This document shows, piece after piece, positions 24,311 through 32,871 of a DNA stretch of 60,126 nt (the stretch's first letter is position 1; the number at the start of each line of letters is the position of its first letter). The notes below the pieces were generated by a model. It was not told where the DNA came from and did not search any database. It saw nothing but the letters and a program-made list of their open reading frames with translations. A program made the translations under genes and the position numbers. The DNA is from Pseudobutyrivibrio sp. GTDB taxonomy: Bacteria > Bacillota > Clostridia > Lachnospirales > Lachnospiraceae. The stretch is from NCBI RefSeq assembly GCF_015057185.1, contig NZ_SVEV01000022.1, positions 1 to 60,126 of the forward strand. The letters run 5' to 3'.

Positions 24311-24667
24311 ATGGCAATAGCACCTATTAGTGGTTTAAGTTCATACACACCAACAGCAAGTATTCAGCCTATGAATTATGCTGTGGACAATGAGTCTGAT
24401 TTTTCCGCTGTCTACAATAATGAGTCAGTAAAGAGCGGTTCGTCTGTTACAGGCGCCAAGCCAGTCCAGTATCCTAATGCTAGGGTTGAAGAAGCAAAGG
24501 AGTCTACTCTTATTGATCCTACAAAGATGCTTGAGGAGAAAAAGAGAGCAGCCAGTGCATTTAACGAAATCGCTCAAAACTATGCTACAACCTTTACAGG
24601 CTATGCAAGTTCTGGTATTGGAAATTCATATGGCATGGCAGGAAGCAGATTTGATGCATTTGCTTAA
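24311..24667 (+). CDS. Unrecognised 118-aa protein
   Basis: I choose ATG 24311, preceded by GGAGGTAATGAT, over an in-frame start at 24272. The protein is Ser/Ala/Asn-rich, with MAIAPISGLSSYTPTAS at its start, a charged stretch around residues 72-90 (EEAKESTLIDPTKMLEEKKR) and a Gly/Ser/Phe-rich C-terminus. There is no signal peptide. This composition recalls small flagellum-associated proteins in this window, but no family is recognised. The gene sits alone and is ended by a strong terminator; a chemoreceptor gene follows. Confidence 0.7.
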   Translation: MAIAPISGLSSYTPTASIQPMNYAVDNESDFSAVYNNESVKSGSSVTGAKPVQYPNARVEEAKESTLIDPTKMLEEKKRAASAFNEIAQNYATTFTGYASSGIGNSYGMAGSRFDAFA

Positions 24668-24689
24668 TCAAATGAAATATTGATTTTTA

Positions 24690-24713
24690 GGACCGCATGA
24701 GCGGTCCTTTTTT
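24690..24713 (+). terminator. Intrinsic terminator
   Basis: GGACCGC, an ATGA loop and GCGGTCC followed by TTTTTT. Confidence 0.9.
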
Positions 24714-24862
24714 GATGGAATAATTATTGTTTAGAGAAAATACACACATATTAAACAATTTGTACTAAATGATTTGATATATTTATTCTGTTTAAGTAGG
24801 CGATTTAGCTATGTATTCGTTAGGCTTTTTAAGGAAATGCCACACTGTTGGCGGAGGTTTTT

Positions 24863-26911
24863 ATGAGAATAAAAAAGTTATCTATCAGAATTACTTTATT
24901 TATTGTTTTGGCTACAACAATTGGTATTCTCATTCTTAGTTTATTGTCATCCTATAATATGCAAAAGATTATGGAGAATGAAGCCAAGGAAGAGCTGGAA
25001 TCTTTAGTAAATCAAATTACAGTCCGTTTAGATTTATATATGGAAAAGGAGTATGTATATTTGGACGGATTTATGGAAGCTAAGGAGATGGTTGATTTAG
25101 TAGAGGATTCCACCAATCCAGATACAGTAGGCATGGCTCAGGTTCATACAGAAAAGTACATGAATGCTATACCTAATTGTAAAAGCTTGCTTTTTGCAGG
25201 ATATGAAGGAGTAGTAATTACTCATAATCTGCCAGAGATGATAGGTTACAGAAATAGTGAGGAAATAGAAAAAAAGATTCGGACGCTATACTACAATGAT
25301 ACGGCAACGCCTGTATATAGCAGTGTTACAGCAGTGTCACCGGCTACTAATGAGGTAAGTTTAGTATTCTCAAAAAGCGTATATAAATCAAACGGAACAC
25401 CATCAGGATACTGCGCTGAGGAAATAGATATAACAGAGTTTTACAAACTTTTGACGGAAGGAATTAATGTAACATCTAATCAAGATATTATTTTGACAGG
25501 TCTTAAAAACCCTACAGTATATTTCTCAACAAATCAGGATGAGATAGCACAAAGCCCAGAGAATGAAGCAGTTTTGTCTGCCATGAACCAAATAACATCA
25601 GAGGGAAAGGAATCTGGAAATATAAGCTATAAACAATCTGGCTCAGGTAAAGAAATGTATGGATATTATATGTATCTGCCAGAGAGAGATTGGCTCTTAT
25701 TTGTAGGTGCAGACATAGAGCAATTATATGACCAGGCGCAGCATGCATCTTTTCAGTTCTTGGAAATAGGTGCAGTGGTAATTGTGGTTATTGCAATTGT
25801 ATTAGCCTTTATTATTGGATATCTAATCAGACCAATTACCAAGATTCAGGAAGCTCTTACAAGGGTTGCAGCCCTTGATTTGTCAGAGAATAAAACTATT
25901 GATTCATTTGAAAAACGTGCTGATGAAATAGGAAAATTGGCAAAGGATACAAGGAGCGTAATTTATAACCTAAAGGGCGCAATGGGTGTATTCAAAGAAT
26001 ACAGTAATATGCTTGATGAAAATTCAGGAAATCTGGACAAGGCATCTAAACAGCTTACAGCAATTACCAGTGAAAATAAGGATATTGCTGATGGCTTATC
26101 ATTAAAGATAAATGAGACAAATGAAGCCATCGAGACAATTCATGCGGAAATAGAGAACATCGTGTCCTTGGTGGATGAGGTTTCAGAAAAGGTTCAGGTT
26201 GGACAGGAGGATTCGGAGAAATTAATCCAATCTGCAGAGGAAATTAATGGAAAGATTAATACAGAAATAGAAAGCAACATGGCTACATTGCAGGAGACAA
26301 TGGCGAATATGCAGGAAGCCCTTGAAAGCTTAAATGCCGTTGAGCAAATTAACGCTTTGGCTGAGGACATTATGTCTATTACATCTCAGACAAACCTGCT
26401 TTCTTTAAATGCTTCTATTGAGGCCGCTCGTGCTGGTGAAGCAGGACGAGGCTTTGCTGTAGTTGCAGGAGAAATTGGACAATTAGCTGACCAATCAAAG
26501 GAAACTGCAATGAACATTACTGAGATTGTAGCAGCAAGCAACAAATCTGTTGCCGATGTACGTGATCAGGTTACTAAACTAATTGACTTTATCAAGAATG
26601 ATGTAATCGCCAGCTTTGAAGTATTCTCTGCTCAAAGTCAGCACTATGATGAAGGCATCACTGAAATCAAGCAAGCAGTTGCTGATATCGGTACCGTAAT
26701 GGATAACCTATCGAAATCAGTAGATGAAATTGCAAATCAGATTTCTTCTGTAAATGATGCTTCTCTTGAAAATACTGATGGCGTTTCAAGTATCCTTGGC
26801 ATGAATTCTGAGACAAACGATATTTCGGATAATATTGAATTGTTAGCAAAGAATAATAGAGACAATGCAGATGACCTGAGAGCAGCCATAAATCAGTTTA
26901 ATGTTGATTAG
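24863..26911 (+). CDS. Methyl-accepting chemotaxis protein
   Basis: I choose ATG 24863 (682 residues), which follows GGAGG. Membrane helix 1 lies at about residues 8-28 and helix 2 at about 298-322. Between them is a large extracytoplasmic (dCache-like) sensor domain. A HAMP linker follows (LIRPITKIQEALTRVAALDL), then a methyl-accepting helical bundle whose hairpin tip carries the conserved EDIMSITSQTNLLSLNA and IEAARAGEAGRGFAVVA. It signals to CheA/CheW. The ligand is unknown. The AI-2 pathway genes downstream raise the possibility of a link, but nothing in the sequence shows it. Confidence 0.95.
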   Translation: MRIKKLSIRITLFIVLATTIGILILSLLSSYNMQKIMENEAKEELESLVNQITVRLDLYMEKEYVYLDGFMEAKEMVDLVEDSTNPDTVGMAQVHTEKYMNAIPNCKSLLFAGYEGVVITHNLPEMIGYRNSEEIEKKIRTLYYNDTATPVYSSVTAVSPATNEVSLVFSKSVYKSNGTPSGYCAEEIDITEFYKLLTEGINVTSNQDIILTGLKNPTVYFSTNQDEIAQSPENEAVLSAMNQITSEGKESGNISYKQSGSGKEMYGYYMYLPERDWLLFVGADIEQLYDQAQHASFQFLEIGAVVIVVIAIVLAFIIGYLIRPITKIQEALTRVAALDLSENKTIDSFEKRADEIGKLAKDTRSVIYNLKGAMGVFKEYSNMLDENSGNLDKASKQLTAITSENKDIADGLSLKINETNEAIETIHAEIENIVSLVDEVSEKVQVGQEDSEKLIQSAEEINGKINTEIESNMATLQETMANMQEALESLNAVEQINALAEDIMSITSQTNLLSLNASIEAARAGEAGRGFAVVAGEIGQLADQSKETAMNITEIVAASNKSVADVRDQVTKLIDFIKNDVIASFEVFSAQSQHYDEGITEIKQAVADIGTVMDNLSKSVDEIANQISSVNDASLENTDGVSSILGMNSETNDISDNIELLAKNNRDNADDLRAAINQFNVD

Positions 26912-26994
26912 TGTTTCTTTAGAAAAACTTTGTATAATAGTTGCTTCAAGCTTATAATGTAATGAGTGATTCATTGATTAGATGGGAGGTAACT

Positions 26995-27546
26995 ATGAGC
27001 AAAGTATTAATATTTATGGCAGAGGGACATGAGGAAATCGAGGCCCTTACAGTTGTAGATTTACTTAGAAGAGCTGGAATCGAAATTGAGATGATTTCAA
27101 TTACTGGTAATAAAAAGGTTCCAGGCTCACACGGCATTACTACTGTATGTGACAAGTATCTTGAAAATGCTGATTTTGAAGGTGCAGACATGCTTGTGCT
27201 TCCAGGTGGAATGCCAGGTACACTTAATCTTGAGCTTTGTGAGCCTCTTATGGACCAGATTCACGGGTTCAATACATCAAAGAAGGGGCTAGCTGCAATA
27301 TGCGCTGCACCTACTGTTTTTGGTAAAGCAGGAATACTTGAAGGCAAAAAGGCAACATGCTATCCAGGAATGGAAAAGGATTTGCTAGGAGCCAATGTAT
27401 CAACAGACGCTGTTTGCCACGACGGCCACATTATTACTAGCCGTGGTATGGGTACAGCAATTCCGTTTGCCCTTGAAATAGTTAAAACATTCCAAGGCGA
27501 TGAAGCAGCAAACAAGCTCGCCGCAGGAATTGTATATAAGCAATAA
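26995..27546 (+). CDS. DJ-1/PfpI-family protein
   Basis: I choose ATG 26995 (183 residues) after a GGGAGG site, over an in-frame start at 26941. The protein has the DJ-1/ThiJ fold pattern: VLIFMAEGHEEIEALTVVDL at the start, MLVLPGGMPGT, and the nucleophile elbow LAAICAAPTVFGKAG with Cys103; Glu14 is the likely supporting acid. Family members act as glyoxalase/deglycase-like enzymes or redox chaperones. It lies 20 bases before luxS, in the same direction and probably the same operon. Confidence 0.9.
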   Translation: MSKVLIFMAEGHEEIEALTVVDLLRRAGIEIEMISITGNKKVPGSHGITTVCDKYLENADFEGADMLVLPGGMPGTLNLELCEPLMDQIHGFNTSKKGLAAICAAPTVFGKAGILEGKKATCYPGMEKDLLGANVSTDAVCHDGHIITSRGMGTAIPFALEIVKTFQGDEAANKLAAGIVYKQ

Positions 27547-27565
27547 TAAATAAGGAGATATAGAT

Positions 27566-28090
27566 ATGGATTTAATACCAAGTTTTTCTGTTGACCACAC
27601 AAAAATCGTTCCAGGAATTTTTGTAAGCAGACAAGATGAAGTTGGAGGCAGCATCGTTACAACATACGATGTACGTGTAAAGCGTCCAAATAGAGAACCA
27701 GTTGTTGATGTTGCTGCTATGCATTCTTTAGAGCACATCATTGCAACATACCTTAGAAATGAACCAAATTGGAAAGACCAGGTGATTTACTGGGGACCAA
27801 TGGGATGCCTTACAGGCTTCTACCTCATTCTTAAGGGAAATAAAAAGCCAGAGGAAATCTATGATTTACTTCTTGCAGCATTTAAATCAGTAGAGTCATG
27901 GGACGAAGTGCCAGGAACTACTCCAGAGAATTGTGGACATTACCTTATGCACAACCTCGGCATGGCTAAGTGGTATGCAGCAGAGTTTGCAGAGTATCTT
28001 ACAGCAAATGCCGGCAAACCAGAAATCTTCGAGTATCCAAAGTCTGAGAGACTTGTAACTGATGATGGACGTCAGTTCTTTGATTCCTAA
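27566..28090 (+). CDS. luxS: S-ribosylhomocysteine lyase LuxS
   Basis: A 174-residue LuxS protein (usual length about 150-170). The HSLEH motif (His53, His57) and Cys123 (in ENCGHYLMHNLG) are the Fe/Zn ligands, and Cys81 in GPMGCLTGFY is the catalytic cysteine. It splits S-ribosylhomocysteine to homocysteine and DPD, the precursor of autoinducer-2. The start follows AAGGAG. The next gene is the nucleosidase that makes its substrate, 20 bases downstream. Confidence 0.97.
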   Translation: MDLIPSFSVDHTKIVPGIFVSRQDEVGGSIVTTYDVRVKRPNREPVVDVAAMHSLEHIIATYLRNEPNWKDQVIYWGPMGCLTGFYLILKGNKKPEEIYDLLLAAFKSVESWDEVPGTTPENCGHYLMHNLGMAKWYAAEFAEYLTANAGKPEIFEYPKSERLVTDDGRQFFDS

Positions 28091-28110
28091 AAGATAATAG
28101 GAGGCACCAA

Positions 28111-28797
28111 ATGAAATTAGGTATTATAGGCGCGATGCAGATTGAAATCGAAAATCTCAAACCTTCAATCAAAGGGGCGAAAACCGAGACAATTAGCGGA
28201 GTAGAATTCATAACAGGAACAATTGATGATATAGAAGTAGTGGCAGCAGTCAGTGGCATCGGCAAAGTATTTGCTGCAGTATGCACAGAAATCATGGTTC
28301 TACACTTTGGAGTAGACCACGTAATCAACATTGGAGTTGCCGGCTCACTTGTACGTGACCTCAAGGTCCTCGACGTAGCAGTAGCAGAGTCAGCAGTTCA
28401 GCACGACATGAACACTACAGCCCTCGGCGACCCAGCAGGTCTCATCTCAGGCATCAACGTAGTCAATTTCGAAGCCGACAAGGAACTCAGCAAACTAGTC
28501 ACAGAAGTCCTAGAGGCTAGAAACATACCATACGAAACAGGTGTCATCGCATCAGGCGACCTTTTCGTAGACACAGACAGACAGCGTACAACCATCCATA
28601 AAAAATTCGACGCAATCGCAGCCGACATGGAAGGCGGCAGCATCGCCCACGTATGCTACATCAACAACGTACCATTCACACTCATCCGCTCCATCTCTGA
28701 TGCGGACGGCAGTGCTATGGACTACAATACCTTTGCAGGCAAGGCAGCGCAGCAATCCATCGCCATCGTCCTTGACCTCATCGCAAAGCTTAAGTAG
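28111..28797 (+). CDS. mtnN: 5'-methylthioadenosine/S-adenosylhomocysteine nucleosidase
   Basis: A 228-residue nucleosidase. It starts MKLGIIGAMQIEIENLK, with the active-site Glu12 kept, followed by GIGKVFAAVCTEIM, NIGVAGSL, the AADMEGGSIAHVC segment (Glu) and SISDADG (Asp). It makes S-ribosylhomocysteine for LuxS, closing the activated methyl cycle. Base use shifts strongly inside the gene: the last roughly 400 bases are rich in C-ending codons (ATC, GTC, CTC, GAC, AAC) unlike its 5' part. This tracks the approach to the giant palindrome, whose left arm begins within its last codons. Confidence 0.97.
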   Translation: MKLGIIGAMQIEIENLKPSIKGAKTETISGVEFITGTIDDIEVVAAVSGIGKVFAAVCTEIMVLHFGVDHVINIGVAGSLVRDLKVLDVAVAESAVQHDMNTTALGDPAGLISGINVVNFEADKELSKLVTEVLEARNIPYETGVIASGDLFVDTDRQRTTIHKKFDAIAADMEGGSIAHVCYINNVPFTLIRSISDADGSAMDYNTFAGKAAQQSIAIVLDLIAKLK

Positions 28798-29441
28798 GCT
28801 AAGGCCCACCACCCTTGTAAGTGTTGGCCGCCAGGCCCATGCCCACTGGTCCCGCCCACCCTGGGTGCTGTGTGCTTTGCAAGAATATTATGTTTTCCAT
28901 ATATGCAAAGACTCGCATCCTTTATTAGCATGTGTCTTTCTCATGTCTGGACAATTTTGAAAAAAGTATTTTATGGGCGGACACAAAACCTAAAATTAGT
29001 ACAACTCAGGCTCAGGGGGAATTGGGCGATTTTGGAGTGAACCTAGAAAAATAAAAGCTGGATTATCAATATATTGGCATGCGCCGCTAGGACGGCGGCG
29101 CAAGTGCGACACGCGACACGATGTCGTATAAAGCACGGTGCCAATATATGATAATCCAGCTTTTTAATTTTTCTTGGTGAACGTATTATGAGCCCAATTC
29201 CTCCTTGAGACCTGAGTTGTACCAATTAGAATTTACTAATATGTCCGCCCAACAAAAATACAGTTTTCAAAATAGTTCATCCATAGAAAGACACATGCGA
29301 GATGCTCCCTTTTTGCATATTGGAAAACTATAATATTCGCAAAATTGCACACAGCACCCAGGGTGGGCGGGACCGGTGGGCATGGGCCTGGCAGCCAGGA
29401 TAGGCAGTGGGTGGTGGGCCTTAGCCTATAAGCTGTGGGAT
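28779..29441. repeat. Giant palindromic element, copy 1
   Basis: An imperfect palindrome of about 660 bases filling the spacer between convergent mtnN and the YesM-like kinase. The core shared with other copies runs about 28876-29346. The outer arms are specific to this copy yet mirror each other: CCCACCCTGGGTGCTGTGT (28855-28873) pairs with 29349-29367. The mirror continues through both stop codons into the last codons of each gene. The centre (29055-29162) folds into a long stem with two small hairpins. There is no transposase, no ORF with coding character and no target-site duplication that I could find. Function unknown. Confidence 0.9.
29055..29162. other. Central branched hairpin of copy 1
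   Basis: The outer stem pairs GCTGGATTAT with ATAATCCAGC and continues through ATATTGGCA/TGCCAATAT. Inside are hairpin a (TGCGCCGC 29080-29087 with GCGGCGCA 29095-29102) and hairpin b (CGACA 29114-29118 with TGTCG 29122-29126, inside GTGC/GCAC). The hairpin b region is identical in copies 1, 2 and 3. Confidence 0.85.
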
Positions 29442-31211
29442 GCGGATGGTTACCTCGGTGCCGCTGCCTTCTGTGCTTGAGTAGGTGAGTCCATAGCCTG
29501 GGCCGCATAGGAGCTGGAGCCGGTGGTGTATGTTGGAGATGGCTACGTTGCTTCCTTTTGTGGGGCCGATTGGCTTTTCGGAGAGTACGGCTTTGATTTT
29601 GTCGGCTGGGATGCCGACGCCGTCGTCTGAGACGATGATTAGGATGTCGTCATTTTCTTCCCATCCGGTTATGATGATGGTGCCAGATTTGTTTGCTTTC
29701 TCAAGAATGCCGTGTAGGATGGCATTTTCTACGATTGGCTGTAGGGTGAGCTTAGGGATTGTGAAGTTGGTAAGCTCGTCTGGCATATCTATGACTAAGT
29801 CTATTGCATTTCCATGGCGCATGTTCATAAGGTCTACGTAGATTTGGACATGCTCTAGCTCGTCAGCGATTGAATTGATGGTATTCTTTCGGCTAAGGGT
29901 CAGCTTGTAAAAACGAGAAAGTCGCTGGACTACTTCGCTGACTTCATCGGTGCGGCCTTCCTTAGCCATCCAGTTAATCATGTCCATGGTGTTATATAGA
30001 AAATGAGGATTAATCTGGGCTTGTAGCGCATTGAACTCGGCGATGCGAAGGTTTTCTGCGGTGCGTTGCTCCTGGAGAATCAGCTCCTGCATTTCCTTTG
30101 CCATATAGTTGTAGGTGGTGATAAGCTCACCAACCTCGTCTGTTGAGTCCGGCTCAGGAATAGGAATAGGTGGACCGTTTTTGGCAGCACTCATTTGGTG
30201 AACCACCTTGGAAATACGTCCGGTGATAGAACGGGACATAAGGATACCTAAAATTATTGCGATTATGATAATGGACATAACAAGGATTATAAATCTGCGC
30301 ACTACAAGATTGCCCTGTTTGATAAGCGGCTTTTCTGGAATAACAGTAACAATAAACCAACCAGGGGTCTTAACATAATTTAAGGCAACGTAAACCTTTG
30401 CCCCTAAAACATCCTTTGGAATAAAGTTGTTTGAAGACATAAGGGATTCGCTAATGTTTGAGTATGTTAAACGATAGGTTGCTGAAAGCGCCAAATCAGT
30501 TGAGGCAACGATTTCCTCACGGTCATTGATGATGTAGGAAACACCGTTGTCAAAGGTCATATTGTCCTTGAGAATGTTTGTGTAAATATCTGAGGAATAA
30601 TAGAGAGCCATATAGCAAGGATAGATTTCTCCCTCGTCATAAGTTGTCATATAGGTTATGTAGGCGTTGTCCCCAAGTTTTTCCTTTTCAAATTTACCGA
30701 GGTAGGCAGAAGGACAGTATAAGGCTGAGCTATGCTTGCCCTGAAAAATACCATACCAGTAAGTACCCTTTGCCTTTGAAATAGGATAGAAAATGTCCTG
30801 AGAGCTTGGGGCTGAAAAGAAGGCAGAATCATCAGGAATACTCATGTAGATGCGGACCTTAATTCCATCGTCCTCTAAGGCTGAGATGTAATCATGAAAG
30901 TCCTCAGCCTCGGTGGAATTAGCAATCAGATTAAAATCGCAGCCAGTACTTGTAAAGAATATTTTTTCAAAGTAAGGATTAGCAGAAATATTAGAAGAGA
31001 TTTCTGAGATTCCATCTACCACATTGGTTACCTTTGGAGTGGTAACGTTGGCTGCAATCTGAGCATTTTTTACAGTTTCAGAAATAATCATATCGTAAAA
31101 ACGATTCATAAATACGATAGAAAGAACCAAAAATGGAACAAGAATTGCCCCTGCAATTAATAGTGTAAATTTTGTCTGAATCTTGAGATTTTTAAAGGAG
31201 CTTCTAATCAT
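29421..31211 (-). CDS. YesM-type sensor histidine kinase
   Basis: A 596-residue kinase. Membrane helix 1 is at about 14-34 and helix 2 at about 300-322, flanking an extracytoplasmic sensor (dCache-like) domain. A HAMP domain follows, then the His_kinase domain (NPHFLYNTMDMINWMAKEG, with the acceptor His) and a GHKL ATPase (VENAILHG, SDDGVGIP). This class senses sugars or peptides and partners YesN-type regulators. Its start overlaps the regulator's stop by 4 bases. The last codons lie in the mirrored arm of palindrome copy 1, and the 3' end is unusually G/T-rich on the plus strand. Confidence 0.94.
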   Translation of the reverse strand: MIRSSFKNLKIQTKFTLLIAGAILVPFLVLSIVFMNRFYDMIISETVKNAQIAANVTTPKVTNVVDGISEISSNISANPYFEKIFFTSTGCDFNLIANSTEAEDFHDYISALEDDGIKVRIYMSIPDDSAFFSAPSSQDIFYPISKAKGTYWYGIFQGKHSSALYCPSAYLGKFEKEKLGDNAYITYMTTYDEGEIYPCYMALYYSSDIYTNILKDNMTFDNGVSYIINDREEIVASTDLALSATYRLTYSNISESLMSSNNFIPKDVLGAKVYVALNYVKTPGWFIVTVIPEKPLIKQGNLVVRRFIILVMSIIIIAIILGILMSRSITGRISKVVHQMSAAKNGPPIPIPEPDSTDEVGELITTYNYMAKEMQELILQEQRTAENLRIAEFNALQAQINPHFLYNTMDMINWMAKEGRTDEVSEVVQRLSRFYKLTLSRKNTINSIADELEHVQIYVDLMNMRHGNAIDLVIDMPDELTNFTIPKLTLQPIVENAILHGILEKANKSGTIIITGWEENDDILIIVSDDGVGIPADKIKAVLSEKPIGPTKGSNVAISNIHHRLQLLCGPGYGLTYSSTEGSGTEVTIRIPQLIG

Positions 31212-32767
31212 CTCATCACCTTCTCTCTGTATTCGGAAGGGGATAAGCCCACTATTTTTTTGAAGGATTTACCAAAATAGTTGCCATCGTTGTAGCCTAC
31301 CTTGCTTGATATTTCAGAAATTTTGTTTCTTGGGTCTACAAGTAATTGCTTGGCTTTGTCCATTCTGTATTCAGTGATGTATTGGTTGAGAGTGGTGCCA
31401 GTTTCTGTTTTGAAGAAGGTGCATAGGTATGAAACAGAAAGATGGGCATAGTCACTGATATCCTTTACGGAAAGGGCAGGGTTGTTGTAGTTGCTGGCAA
31501 TGTAGTTTTTAATAAGATAAATGGTCTTGTTTTCTGAGACAGTTGAATCTAAATCTGAGAAAAATGCATCTATTTTATCCATTAACAGCTGATGGAGTCT
31601 GTCATATGAAAAACAGCTGTCCATAATATCCATTATGTTTTCATTGTTCTCAATAGATAAATCAGTTATTAATTGATTTGCAGTTCTAATTTGATATAGG
31701 GTAGAAAACAGGTTGAAATAATATGTTTTAACCTGATTAGGCATTAAAATTGTTGAATTTTTGCAACAGCTATAGAGCCTGTCTAAAAGGGTTTTTACCT
31801 GTTTTTGGTCGTTAGCTTCTAATGCACTGCTAAATTCACTTATGATAGTCTCAATACTGTAGTCAGGGCTCTTGGTGCTAACTTCAGGAAGCATAAGGGA
31901 CCCCTCATCAAAGAAGAAGCTTTTTTGCAAAAGAATAACGGCTTGCTCGTAGGAATGATAGGTGTTTTCAATTCCCTCAACAAGTCCACCAACAGCAATA
32001 TAGTAGCTGCCCATGTCTTTGAAAGCGGCTTTTATATAGTCGCAAACATTTTTTACAGAATTATGAGAAATAGGACTATCGCTGTATATGTGATAAACAA
32101 GATGATATAGTCTTTTTTCAGTATAAATAATGTGAATGTGGCTGCTAGAAAGCTCTGTACGAAGATGCTGATAAATATATGGCAGCTCAGAGCTGGCCTC
32201 TGATGCTGAAGCCAATTTCACAATAATAGTGCAAAGATATTTAAATTTATTTTTCTGATTGTAGTGAATATAAAATTGATCAGAAAGCTGCTCAATAGAT
32301 TCCTTACAGGTGTTGTAAGGAGTAGTAAGATAATAAGCCAAGGAATCAGCAGCCTGATTGGCGCTAACCTGCTGGGCAGCAGACTCCCTTTTAAGTCTAA
32401 GGCATAGCTCGATTGCCTTGTGAATAGCAGACTCTAATTCTTTAGAATCGATAGGCTTTTCTATATAGTTAATGGCGCCCATTTTGATGGCGCTCATAAG
32501 ATATTCTTTGTCAGAATAGCCACTCATGAATATGGCTACGATATCTGGATTGATTACCTTTATTCGTTCAAGCATCCCGATGCCATCTAATCTAGGCATG
32601 CGAACATCACATAAAACGATATCAGGATTAAATGAACCTGCTGTCTGAAGACCATTAATTCCATCATCAGCTAGCTCTACCTGGTCAATGCCAAGTGACC
32701 CCCAATCGAAGCTGCTTACCAAGCCATTACGTGTCAATTCCTCGTCGTCAACGATAAGAAGTTTCAT
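31208..32767 (-). CDS. YesN-type AraC-family response regulator
   Basis: A 519-residue regulator. The receiver domain (1-120) has DDEE near residue 7, phosphoacceptor Asp in DIVLCDVRMPRLDG and Lys in NYIEKPIDSKEL. The middle is a long spacer domain. The C-terminal AraC domain (about 420-515) has two helix-turn-helices: LSVSYLCTFFKTETGTTLNQY and VGYNDGNYFGKSFKKIVGLSPSEYR. Together with the kinase it probably controls the divergent ABC transporter operon starting 105 bases away. Confidence 0.95.
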   Translation of the reverse strand: MKLLIVDDEELTRNGLVSSFDWGSLGIDQVELADDGINGLQTAGSFNPDIVLCDVRMPRLDGIGMLERIKVINPDIVAIFMSGYSDKEYLMSAIKMGAINYIEKPIDSKELESAIHKAIELCLRLKRESAAQQVSANQAADSLAYYLTTPYNTCKESIEQLSDQFYIHYNQKNKFKYLCTIIVKLASASEASSELPYIYQHLRTELSSSHIHIIYTEKRLYHLVYHIYSDSPISHNSVKNVCDYIKAAFKDMGSYYIAVGGLVEGIENTYHSYEQAVILLQKSFFFDEGSLMLPEVSTKSPDYSIETIISEFSSALEANDQKQVKTLLDRLYSCCKNSTILMPNQVKTYYFNLFSTLYQIRTANQLITDLSIENNENIMDIMDSCFSYDRLHQLLMDKIDAFFSDLDSTVSENKTIYLIKNYIASNYNNPALSVKDISDYAHLSVSYLCTFFKTETGTTLNQYITEYRMDKAKQLLVDPRNKISEISSKVGYNDGNYFGKSFKKIVGLSPSEYREKVMR

Positions 32768-32871
32768 AAAAAAAATTTACCCCACATCAAAAAAAATTAC
32801 TCTAATTAATTCCCAAAACTAATGATAGCATAATAACAGAGGATAAAGAACAAAAAAAGGGGGAAAATCTT

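Noticed and set aside
27400-27741. 113-codon minus-strand ORF across the DJ-1 and luxS genes
   Set aside because: Antisense to two well-supported genes.
29055-29162. Central branched hairpin read as a tRNA-like structure
   Set aside because: It has no seven-base anticodon loop, T-arm consensus or CCA end; only the branched shape recalls a tRNA.
29043-29225. 60-residue minus-strand ORF inside palindrome copy 1 (a near copy at 39829-40011)
   Set aside because: It lies across the central hairpin. Base changes between copies keep pairing rather than codons, the frame is broken in copy 3, and no ribosome binding site is evident.
28779-29441. Palindromes as large known structured RNAs (GOLLD, ROOL, OLE, HEARO) or as ordinary terminators
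   Set aside because: The pattern is a single self-complementary fold with copy-specific outer arms, which does not match what I recall of those families, and it is far too large for a terminator. I could not run a search, so this is a provisional rejection.
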